This document shows positions 1-9,835 of a stretch of 64,000 bases of DNA, piece by piece. The stretch comes from Mesocentrotus franciscanus (Eukaryota > Echinodermata > Echinoidea > Camarodonta > Strongylocentrotidae): NCBI GenBank assembly GCA_037976565.1, contig CP137671.1:17078982-17142981 (forward strand), in the 5' to 3' direction. The position numbers and the translations under genes were made by a program. How positions within the stretch are numbered: position 1 is the first letter of the stretch; each line of letters opens with the position of its first letter. The notes beneath the pieces were generated by a model, which saw only the letters and a list, made by a program, of their open reading frames with translations, was not told the DNA's origin and made no database searches.

Positions 1-643
1 CAATATTTCTACTTTTCCTCGGAGCATATGTTGTGAAGTATGGATACTCCTTGTCAGTTCCATCATGTTATGTCCACCACTTACAGCTGTTGCATGTATA
101 TCCTTTTGCAATGCAACATGTACTACCAAAATGTTAACAATATTGTTTTAGATATAAAATATACAGTTAACAAGTGAATTATTCATACTCCTTGTAAATG
201 TGATTTTTTTTTTTTTTTTTGGGGTGTGTATTTTTTGTAACTTAAGAATAAAAGGTTGACTGGGTGAATTAGGGCCCTTTTAGAAAGAAATGTACATGTA
301 GTTGTAACGTTTTCAAATGGATGAAAGTTTTACGGTGTAATTGTTTAAATCAAGAATTTGTAATCCTGTTTTCATTTTTGCACAATAGTTGTGTTAAAAT
401 TGCTATTAGAAAGCTAAAACTTTTAAAAATATGTCACATTGAAAATGGACTAGACTGAATAATTTTGAATATGCAATATCTATGAAAATTATCAACTGCT
501 TCAAAGTATGAACCACAACATTAAGAGTGGTTTCCAGTGGAACTTACATGATTTGCATATTTAGACCTATGTTATCGAAATTTAAACTGAAGGCTTACTT
601 TGGCCAACAACACCAAATTCATTGAAAACTTTACTGTGAATAG
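1..643. other. AT-rich DNA without a recognisable gene
   Basis: No open frame with coding character is seen on either strand. A poly-T run lies near 207-222. Nothing else can be supported here. Confidence 0.7.
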
Positions 644-1060
644 ATGAAGATGATGATGGTAATAGTGATGATGTTGATGGTGATGATGGTAGTAGTAATG
701 ATGATGATGATGATAATGAAGGTAGTAATGCTGGTGGTGATGGTAGTAGTGATGATGGTGGTGATAATGATGATAATGATTGTAGTAGTGGTGATGATGA
801 TGGTAGTAGTGACGATGATGATGGAAGTGATGATAATGATGGTAGAAGTGATGATCAGGGCCTGGCCCCCCCCCAAAAAAAAAATAGTGCTTATTCACCG
901 GCTGGCTAAGTCGCCGCTAAATATTTTCTCATGAATTGGGTCCCCTGCCACCGGCTGGATCCGCCCTGGTGATGATGATGGCACCAAGGATTATGATGAT
1001 GATCTTGGTGGTGATGATTTTGATGATATGATGATGATCTTGGTGGTGATGATTTTGATG
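644..1060. repeat. GAT/GGT/AGT trinucleotide microsatellite, interrupted by a MITE
   Basis: Imperfect GATGAT/GGTAGT repeats run from about 644 to 855 and resume after the short insertion at 856-968, continuing as GATGAT runs with a roughly 30-bp block (GATGATCTTGGTGGTGATG...) repeated twice near 993-1060. Open frames here on both strands give only Met/Val/Ile or His/Tyr homopolymer-like peptides and are artefacts of the repeat. Confidence 0.9.
848..976 (+). mobile_element. Short hAT-type MITE (113 bp) with 8-bp target duplication
   Basis: The element is 856-968. Its right end carries the terminal sequence CCGGCTGGATCCGCCCTG, which matches the other members of this family at 41.4 and 62.9 kb. 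The 8-mer GTGATGAT lies on both sides (848-855 and 969-976), the target-site size of the hAT superfamily. Because the host DNA is a GAT repeat, this duplication alone could be chance; the family match makes it credible. The left end is shortened to CAGGGCCTGG followed by C and A runs. Confidence 0.7.
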
Positions 1061-1711
1061 ATACATGTAATAATGATATTTATACAATAATATTAATACA
1101 TGTACTAATAATCATGAAGATAAGGGCCACATAATAATATCCCACTCCTTAAAGCAATTTCAATTATTAAAAACAAGTAAACTAATACTTTTTAATTGTG
1201 CATTTTAAATTCAAATATTTTGTATGACTGGATCGACACAAGTACATGTAACTACAGAAACAAATAAACCTTGTCATACAATTCAACAGGGCATATGAAT
1301 CATCATTACCATCACCAATGTCATCAACCCCCCTTCCCCCTCTTCTCTCTCTCTCTCTCTCTCTCTCCCTCTCTTTCTCCCTAGGCGGTAATCACATGAA
1401 TAGAAATGTTGGTCACATTTTAACACTAAGTTGATCGGCATTGATGACCGAACAATAATCACCATAGTCATCCAAGCAATGTACGAGAAATTTTGTGAAA
1501 AATAGCTTATTCGGGTGCAGCGACTAAACAGCCTTTTAAACTTCTTTCTTTTTTTCTTTTTTTTTGTTCTTGTTCTTTATTTTATCTTCTTCTTTCTCTT
1601 CTTCTTCTTCTCCAAGTTCATAAATCAAATATGCACTATATTATTCAAGATTATTTGGTTATCAAAGTTTTGACATGTTGCTGTGGTCCGATTTGTCTCT
1701 ATAGTCGGGTA
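1061..1711. other. AT-rich DNA with a CT microsatellite and a pyrimidine tract
   Basis: A (CT)n run lies at about 1345-1370 and a T/C-rich tract at about 1533-1612. No gene is seen. Confidence 0.75.
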
Positions 1712-2650
1712 GCTTTAATAGTGAAATTACCATTACTTGCCGGATAAAAGCACCATTTTTGGTACAGGGCTTCCTCAGGACCTACTAAACGATATTAGGC
1801 TAGGACCCCGACAAAAATTTCAATTTGGGTGTGGGGCGGGGCGTATTTTGGAGCCCCAAATAATTTTATAACATTGATTTGTTGTTGTGCAAATGCCATT
1901 TTGGTACACGGCTTCCTTAGGACCTACTGAACGGTATTAGGGTAGGAGTCCCCGGAAAGAATATCATATGAGGGTGTGGGGCGGGGGCGTCGCCTCGTAG
2001 CCCACAAATAATTTAGAAGGTAATATAACATTGGGTTATTGTTGTACAAACGCTATCTTTGGTACAGGGCTTCATTAGGACCTGCTGAATGAGGTAGGGT
2101 ATAGAGCCCCGGCATAACTATTCATATATGTGTGATTGGGCCCCATGGCGTTTGTACAACAAAACGCAATGATATATTACCTATTATTTGTGGATTACGA
2201 GGCGACGCCCCGCCCCACACCTTATATGATATTCTTGCCGGAGCACCTACCCATATATCATTCAGTAGGTCCTAAGGAAGCCGTGTACCAAAAATGGCAT
2301 TCGTACAACAACAAATCGATGTTATAGTACCTTCACTTAATTATTTGGGTGCTACGAGGCGATGCCCCGCCCCACACCCTTATATGATATTTTTGCCGGG
2401 GGCTCCTACCCTAATATCGTTCAGTAGGTCCTAAGGAACCAAAAATGGCATTTGTACAACAACAAATCAATGTTATAAACTTATTTGGGGGGCTCCAAAA
2501 AGACGCCCCCGCCCCCACAACCTTAAATTGAATTTTTTGCCGGGAGCTCCTAGTCTATTATCGTTTAGTAGGTCATAAGGAAGCCCTGTACCAAAAATGG
2601 TGCTTTTATCCGGCAAGTAACGATAATCGATAAATTTGACGCTATTACTA
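1712..2650. mobile_element. Foldback element with three repeat units per arm
   Basis: The left end (TTACTTGCCGGATAAAAGCA at about 1735) recurs in reverse complement at about 2600-2620. Each arm is made of about three related units of roughly 150 bp. Each unit contains GGTACAGGGCTTC, a variant of AGGACCTACTGAACG, a GTGTGGGGCGGGGC block and a TTGTTGTACAAA block, and the order is mirrored about a centre near 2145. The arms fit a large stem. There is no transposase, so it is non-autonomous; superfamily and target duplication were not resolved. The small open frames inside are not coding. Confidence 0.85.
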
Positions 2651-3248
2651 CTGCACTTTGCAATCAATAATTGTCAAATAACGCTTCATATAGTAAACGA
2701 GTCTGAAGAAGGAGACTATAGGCCACTTGCGTAGTTTAATTTCTTTATTTGCGTTAGTTGCAAAAGAGTCGATAGAGGGCGTTTTCCAGTTTGAGCAGCG
2801 GTACATAGTCTCATAATTCTGTCGCTGTAAAGTTGGAAGTAAAATATCCGAAGTAACTGAGGCAAACCCCTATTTTTTCTTCAAATTTACCTTTAATTTT
2901 GTTTTGCAGATGAATAATTTCGTGACGGGTCACATATCATGATTGTTAAAGAATAACAACACTCTCTATCTCAATATTTCAAAGTGCATGTATATTTACG
3001 TTTTTATACCAATGTTTAAAAAAATACTTTTCCGCTTTTTCTTTTTATTGTCATAAACAAGAAAGGATCAATACTTATCAATTGAATTCATTTAAAAGAT
3101 ATGTTTGTATAGTTTTATTTGTTGCATGATGCCTAATCTGCAAATTATTCATCATGATAATCTTCCATTTAAAGAAAATATTTGTTCTTCTTGTTTTGAA
3201 ATTTGATCGGTGGTCGTCTAATCGGACATTTTAGAGAAGGAGCGGGGA
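2651..3248. other. AT-rich DNA, no gene seen
   Basis: No coding-like frame, RNA gene or clear repeat was recognised. Confidence 0.6.
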
Positions 3249-4267
3249 TTCATTAATTTGTATTAAGAACATCAGGTAAAACACCCAATAGGGCTTAACT
3301 GCAGAATAATCCACCATCCATTATAATGAATTAGGGTTGGGGTTAGGGTCAATGAAAGGGGCTGGGTTCGAAGTAGGGTTAAGCTAGGACTGGGGTAAGG
3401 TTAAGGGTTAAGACAAGGGTTAGGGGTATGGCTAGGGTTAGGACTAGAGTTTGGACTAGGGTTAGGTGTAGGACTACGGTTGAGGTTACAATTAGTGTTA
3501 CAGCAAGGGCTATGTTCAACCCATTCAGCTCATTTTGGATTACCTAAAAATCCAGCTTTTAAACAGGTTAAATTTAAGATGAAATAAAGATTGCCTTCTT
3601 TATCCAATCTTGTTTCCCTGATTATCGAAGTTAACTATTTTTCAATCCAAATGCAGCTTTTGATGAAAAATTAAAAGACATAGGCCTACCCATACTGCCC
3701 CGGTGCCCCCCTCTGAATTTAATCGCCGGAAAGTCGATCGATCGACATAAATAAGGAAGTGGCGGGTAGCATTTTATTTAGAACATCAGGCAAAACACAT
3801 GTTGGGGCTAACTGCAGAATAATCCCCCATCAATAATAATGATTAAGGGTTGAGGTTATGGTCAGGGAAAGGGTTAGTACTACTACTAGGTGAGGTTCAG
3901 GGTTAGAGTTAGGGTTATAGGACTAGGGTTAGGACTAGGTAAGGTTAAGGGTTGGGTCTAGGGTTAAGGTTATGTCTAGGATTAGGACTAGGTTAAGTTT
4001 AGGACTAGGGTTGAGGGTTAGGTTAGGTTAGGTTAGGGTTAGGTTTACGTTCAACCCGTCCAGCTCGTTTTGGATGATCTATAAATTCAGTCTTTAAACA
4101 GGTTCAGCATGGAAATGCAAATTTAAGATGAAATAATTTGCAAATCTTAATATATGAAGATAACCTATCTTATTTCCCCTATTATCAACATTAACCATCT
4201 TAAATTTCCATCGAATTGCAACTTTTAATCAAAAAAGCAAAGTCATACCCACCCTGCCTCCCCCCGT
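3249..4267. repeat. Tandem duplication (~514-bp unit) rich in degenerate TTAGGG
   Basis: Two copies start with GAACATCAGG at 3267 and 3781 and share CTGCAGAATAATCC, a stretch of scrambled TTAGGG/GTTAGG/GACTAGGG, a CAGCTCRTTTTGGAT block, TTTAAACAGGTT and a C-rich end before about 3715 and 4267. The middle is an interstitial telomere-like array that has diverged. The two copies differ by many small changes, so the duplication is old. Confidence 0.85.
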
Positions 4268-4330
4268 TAATACACATCCAAGACCATCCAAGACACATTA
4301 ACGGGCACTGCCACCCCCCGGGGTAGCAAG

Positions 4331-4803
4331 TCGCTATTCATAAGGACCATTATTCATAAAAACCGCTATTCATAATTTGAGAAAAGGGTCATTATTCATA
4401 AAGGTCATTATTCATAAGGACAGCTACTCTTAATCGAAGAGGGTCGCTATTTATAATATGAGAAGAGGGGTCGTTATTCATAAAAATGGAATAAGCAACA
4501 AAACGACAAGAGAGTTGAATGTTGGCTGGGGCACCCCATGGCTGTGGCGTAGCTATTATGGAAAGCAACGCTCTTCTCGGATTATGAATAGCGACTCGTC
4601 TCATATCATGAATAGCGACCCTCATTCTGCATTAACTATAAATAGTGACCCGCAATTCATCTTATGAATAGTGGTCCTAGTGACCCCCGATATAAATTAT
4701 GAAGAGCGGCCCTCATCTCACATTATGAATAACGGTCCTTATGTCTTCATGAATAGTGACCCCTTCGTGTTTTATATAGGAAGTTACACGTTATGAATAG
4801 CGA
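4331..4803. mobile_element. Foldback element built of ATTATGAATAGCGAC-type units
   Basis: The left half carries repeated GTCGCTATTCATAA-type words on the plus strand, and the right half carries the reverse complement (TTATGAATAGCGAC) at about 4580, 4605, 4660, 4725 and 4790. The arms therefore consist of short tandem units in opposite orientations around a unique centre near 4490-4570. No protein is encoded. Superfamily not resolved. Confidence 0.8.
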
Positions 4804-5640
4804 GGTCACCCCCACCCTTTGGTGTTGCAGATGGGAGGCCTAACCAAATATTGAAGGGGATATTGAAGGGGGAAAAGACGGAGGAAAAGGAAAAACAGAA
4901 AATCAAGGAAGATGAGAAGTGGAAGAGAAAGCAAAAGAAGATGATATGACACCCTATGGGCCCTCACTCACTCACTCCTACACCATCAAATTGTCGCTCT
5001 TGCTATGCTACATCATCACATGCCCTCATTACAACATAAGGAACTACGAACTGACACACAATCGCTTTCCCCTCTGTCGTCTTACTTTCATCATCATTCT
5101 TCTTCATCATGTCTTCACAGTTCCATCTGTTCCATTCTTCTCATGCCACCCCTCTCTCCTCTTCTGTATTTCTTCCTTCTTCTTTTTTCTAACTTAACAC
5201 TCTCTCTTTAAATTGTTCTCTCCCTGACACTTTCTTTCTCTTTCAGTATTGTTTAATTATGTTTCTATGATGAATCTTCATATAATTATTGTGTGTATTA
5301 TGAATAGGCATTCAATTTGCATTTTATTATGGTTCGAAATCAAACAAATCTTCAGTATTTACTTGTCATAAACTCAATTAATCAGCCTCAATTTCTATTT
5401 AAAATATAAATATACCTCACTTAGCAATAATTACAAAAATAATAATAATGACAAAACTATTCTATTTGTATCATTAATTTGTTTGCAAGTATGGGATATG
5501 TAATAAGTTGTGATCTATTTTACTGTGTATTATTTGTACTTGTCTATATCTAAGTTTTGTTGAAATGCTTTTTAAAACTGAGCTTGTAAAACTTCCAATG
5601 TAATTTAGCTCTCGGCTACCATTTCGCAGTTGTTCTAATA
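4804..5640. other. Purine- then pyrimidine-rich sequence, no gene
   Basis: About 4850-4950 is purine-rich and about 5040-5240 is T/C-rich. Open frames in the T/C tract give Ser/Leu/Phe-rich peptides without domain character and are not called. Confidence 0.6.
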
Positions 5641-5645
5641 AAACT

Positions 5646-5705
5646 GTTCTCCTCCTCCTCCTCCTCCTCCTGCTACTGCTACTGCTACTGCTACTACTAC
5701 TACTA
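5646..5705. repeat. CTC / CTG / CTA trinucleotide microsatellite
   Basis: Successive blocks of CTC, then TGCTAC/CTACTG, then CTACTA repeats. The poly-Ser/poly-Arg frames read from it are low-complexity artefacts. Confidence 0.9.
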
Positions 5706-5929
5706 CAGTCAGAGATATCAACATGCACACCAAACAAAAAAATAAAGCACATATAAAACAGACTTTGTTTGGGTATTCCATGATGTATACTATAGTATAA
5801 TACCTCTTACAAAATGTGAGGAAAATTGGGTTTTGTGACACATGCTCCTACAAAATTGCTTCACATTAGTGCCCAACACTAAATGATTTCCTTACTTCAA
5901 TCCTGGACCAATACTATATCTAACCCTCA

Positions 5930-5985
5930 ATCTCACTTAAATATTAATCTAACCTTAACCCTAACCTTAACCCTAGCCCTACAAT
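5930..5985. repeat. Degenerate CCCTAA telomere-like run
   Basis: Words of the type CTAACCTTAACCCTAACC occur several times in a row. The run is short and interstitial. Confidence 0.7.
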
Positions 5986-6362
5986 TTTCATAAAATAAAG
6001 CCCGAACAATTGTCACCACAGCAAATCTCGAATTGCAGCAAACCGACATCGTGTTCCTGAAATCATATTTACTACATGGTAATTTTTCTTCATTATACTA
6101 TTATATTTCAGCATGACCTATGTACAATAAACCGATCTGATTGTATACTTTGAATGGAATGTATTGCACTATTATCCCCACAAAAATAGCAAATGTTATT
6201 GAAATAATGTATACATTTACACAGGTGATATATCAATAGCCTCATACAGAAGCTATGGCGTATTAACATGTTTACAACTTTACAATGCTTTCATTTGTTA
6301 CATATTTAATGTACAAAGAGCAATAGCTACAGTCAGGTTTTGCCCACAAATATGGATGGGGC

Positions 6363-6450
6363 AATCCAACCCAATCCAATCCAATCCAGGTATTTATAAA
6401 GCGCCAATATCTAGTTGCCTAATCAAAGGCGCTGATGAGACCTGAAACAT
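6363..6450. repeat. CCAAT pentanucleotide run joined to a SINE-tail-like segment
   Basis: CAATC/CCAAT repeats at about 6366-6390 are followed by TATTTATAAAGCGCC and, after a short gap, GGCGCTGATG. The paired GCGCC/GGCGC arrangement is the same theme as at 8366-8490 and in the SINE tail near 51690. Confidence 0.5.
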
Positions 6451-6853
6451 AGCACAAGAGGTAATACGGTCAGTCAAAGTAAATATTAAGAATGAAGTAG
6501 GGACTTGGTCACCTTTGAATAACAGAAAACTTACGTAGCTTTTAACCAACTAATTTGTGAAATTTGACGTGGTTACAGAAAAGAAAGGAAGCCATATAGG
6601 AATTTAGATGATGACAGGGGAATAATAATTGTCACCTCATATGTTTTAGTACATGATTACATAATGATTTACATCTATCACAATGCAATACAATACAAAA
6701 CTAATGATAATACAAATTAACTATTATCCTATAAGTAGCATCAACCTCTCAATGTACTCTACAAACTTTCAAACATTTAAAACATTTTTCACAGATTTAT
6801 ACCTCAATATATCATCTCAAGGTGATTTTACCCCTTCTCCTGTCATTCTCTAT

Positions 6854-6888
6854 CCTAACATAACTACAATGTGTGTAGTTATGTTAGG
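6854..6888. other. Perfect 15-bp hairpin
   Basis: CCTAACATAACTACA (6854-6868) and its exact reverse complement (6874-6888) are separated by a 5-base loop. No gene or obvious terminator context surrounds it. Confidence 0.9.
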
Positions 6889-7081
6889 AAAGTAGAATAT
6901 ATGGTACACATTTTTTTGGAAGGCGTTTTTGTAAATGGGCATCCCCTATCCGTTTTGATTTTCTGGGGCCATGCCTCCCTCAGTTGTATCTGAATGCTTT
7001 TTGTACTCAATCTTATGATTGTAACAAAAAAGAAGGAATAAATGTTGTTTTTCATTGAAGTGAACCGAACCTTGATTACCT

Positions 7082-7723
7082 TTAAAGGGGGTATCTCACT
7101 GAGCGGCGAGTGCTTGGGTTGCTTGGGTGCTGGGTTTCGCCAGGGTTCGTAAAAGGTTGCAAAAGTTTTGTAAAGGGTTGCAAGAAAGTTTTCATTGTTG
7201 CAAACAGTTGTTGTCGCAAAGAAATTTTGAACATGTTCAAAATTTCTTTGCGAATTAATTTTTCCGAAACAGTTGCAAGCATTTGAAAACAGTCGTAAGC
7301 GTTTGCAAAACAGTAGTAAGCCTTTGCAAACGGTTGTAAGACGGTGTCACTGAAGTTCTTTTTGATTCACCAATGCTAGCGACCACGTTACCATATGGTT
7401 CCTATATAAAATCGACCCATTGAGTACCAGGAGTTAGCAAAAGGTCCCAAACATTCACAAATAGTGGCAAAGGATTGGCAAATAGTTGCTAATATTCGCG
7501 AAAACTGTCGCTAACATTTGCTTACAGTCGCTAATATTTGCCAACCACCTTTCGCAAACATTCGCTTAAATTTTGCTAATTGTCGCTAAACATCGCTAAA
7601 AGTTGCTAAATGTCGCAGAGGCGAACCCTGATTTTGGCCAACATTTGTCAGAAAAGTTGGCGAATCCAAATTTGCAACGTTCATAAGCATTCGCCGCTCA
7701 GTGAGATACATGTACCCCTTTAG
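7082..7723. mobile_element. TTAA-type MITE with ~30-bp terminal inverted repeats
   Basis: The element is 7086-7719 (634 bp). The left end AGGGGGTATCTCACTGAGCG is matched in reverse complement at the right end, where an extra ACATGT sits near the tip. The flanks are TTAA (7082-7085) and TTAG (7720-7723), one mismatch from a TTAA duplication. The interior is made of short GTTGCAAA/TTTGCAA words on the left and TCGCTAA/TTTGCTAA words on the right. TTAA targets are used by Kolobok and piggyBac transposons. No transposase is encoded. Confidence 0.8.
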
Positions 7724-8365
7724 GAAACTTCACTCCAAAAATAACTTTACTTATTCTGAGAAATATATTATATTCTTGCAAAAATAATCTACAAGATTCC
7801 CACCAAAGTGTATGGGAGAGGCATAGAGCAAGAATAGTGTACAGTTTCTCAGCACGAAATAGGCATTGCCATTTTCTTCATAACATGAAGTCGTTTTATA
7901 ACAAGTAAATGTATTCAAATTTATGGATGCTTTCTTCCCAGGTGTGTGTGGTGATGAAGCATGTCATTCACCTTCTTTTATCCCTTGTACTAATATTAAA
8001 TTGCCAGAATGCAAATTGCCTAGATGAGTTGGTGCTCAACCAGGGTGAAGTAAAGGTTTCTCATAAATGAAATAAATTTGTCAACTGCTCTATTTTAGTA
8101 TTTTTAATGATGTTTAATGAATATGATGTTATATATTTTTCACCAAACATAATTGCTATCTTCTCAGCTATGAAATTTCCTCAACAATGAGAATTCCTCA
8201 TTGAAAAGTTAAGTTTTGCTATTGATTTAAAAAACGTCTTTCCACCTAAAGCTTGGTGCATGTACAACTTCAACTTGAATGTCACATTTTCATGAAAATG
8301 GTTGCGCCCATGTCATCCTGAAAGGCATCAAATCATGCCAAGAATATCTTCAGTTCTATAATATT
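7724..8365. other. AT-rich DNA, no gene seen
   Basis: No coding-like frame or clear repeat was recognised. Confidence 0.6.
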
Positions 8366-8490
8366 CGGCTTTTATATAGCGCTTAATACATCAACGATGT
8401 GTCTAAGCGCTTTGCAGATATATTATGACCCCGGTCATCGGATTCAGGCTAACCCACACACTATCTCCATTCCCTGGGGAGCATTCCAGC
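8366..8490. repeat. SINE-like or dispersed repeat fragment (GCGCTT pair)
   Basis: TTTATATAGCGCTTAATAC is followed after a short loop by CTAAGCGCTTTGCAG and then by a segment containing CGGATTCAGGCTAACC and CTATCTCCATTCCCTGGGGA. This arrangement is familiar from abundant dispersed repeats of marine invertebrates. A complete element could not be delimited. Confidence 0.5.
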
Positions 8491-9237
8491 CAGGCGTCAT
8501 TTTTACAAGCGCACATTTGCTCATCTAACCACATTAACTATCGCATCCTACATATCTCTTGTCCATTTTCGTAAGGAATTTTGTACATCATAGGGCCGGC
8601 AGAAATACATCTCACTTTTCAGAATACCCACGCTTATTCTTTTGGGTGAGGTTTCATGAGGTTTCCTCTAACAAAAATTAATAGTGGAAGATCAACCTTT
8701 CACAAAAATGTGTAGTACAATGAAACAAATGGATATCCCACATTTATCAAAATACACACCCTATTTGTTTAACTGATATATTCTTAAATTGTTTGCTCTA
8801 ATTCAAATCCAATTTAAATGTCTTCAAAAAACAGTGATATTGAATTCTGTAAACTCACACATTACAAATTACACTTTTTCAAATTTGTGCAAACTCTAAG
8901 AAACTTGCCAAGTGTTTCAAAGAATTAAACCCTTCAGATATAAAGTGTGAAATTTTACAGTCATAGGTTCTGAAACTTCTTTGTAAGAAATTAAAATATA
9001 GCGCTGTTTTCAAATTGCCACAGCAAGAGCTTTTCTCAAAACACTAGTGTACCGGTACACATATTTTTGAGTTTAGACAATTAAATATCTGGAATTAAAC
9101 ATTCAAACACTATTCATTGAAAGCCAGTTTTGATTTGTTGTTATTTGGTTGGAGGTTCCTAATAATAGATCTCTTTAATATACCACTGGATTCATGGAAC
9201 TCCAGTGTTTTAGATCTGCAAAAGGGACAAACCATCT

Positions 9238-9259
9238 TTACATGTACCGGTACATGTAA
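9238..9259. repeat. Perfect 22-bp palindrome of ACATGT/ACCGGT words
   Basis: TTACATGTACC followed directly by its own reverse complement. TACATGTA and ACCGGT words are scattered through the window; this is the longest perfect joint example noticed. Confidence 0.9.
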
Positions 9260-9764
9260 GCTAAAGCTGACAATATTGCAATGACAATATGCACGGTATC
9301 ATAAGACTAATAATACAACCAATAGAGTTTCAATACTCGCCACAGTGAAAATCAGAACCTTGAAAGACATCACCTGACTATCACAAAGGCGAGTACAAAA
9401 TCTCAATTTCATTTTCTTTGAATTAACCTTAGCACAGGGCTTCACAAGGTGCTGATCAAACTGGCCCCCATGTTAGTCTACCGGTACTCCATGTACATGT
9501 ACTTGTTTGGGGTAATTTTTCTTCTACAAGAGCCATGCTACAGGTGTATTAGCCTCTGCCAGGTCCCTCTCAGTGCACGTGTGAAGCAGCGTAGACCTTG
9601 TACTTGAAGGGATCCTATATGAAATCTGTTGGTTTGAAAAATTAAAGAACAGAGCTCCCATTTATTTTTCGGTCTCAAGAACAGTGTGAACAGTGCTAAC
9701 AATAATGTATCTTGGAGTACGATTCATCCAAATGTCTACAAATTTCTTCTTAGTTGAATTTTTC

Positions 9765-9835
9765 CCTATCATACCATACAATACCATACTATCATATCAT
9801 ATATTATATCATATCATATAATATCATATAAACAA
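9765..9835. repeat. ATCAT-type microsatellite
   Basis: Imperfect runs of CATAC then ATCAT/ATATC words. No other feature. Confidence 0.8.

Noticed and set aside
572..934. Open frames of 81-108 codons on both strands with His/Tyr, Ile/Thr or Met/Val runs
   Set aside because: They read a GAT/GGT microsatellite; no sequence complexity or domain.
5474..5841. Poly-Ser / poly-Arg frames
   Set aside because: Produced by CTC/CTG/CTA trinucleotide repeats.
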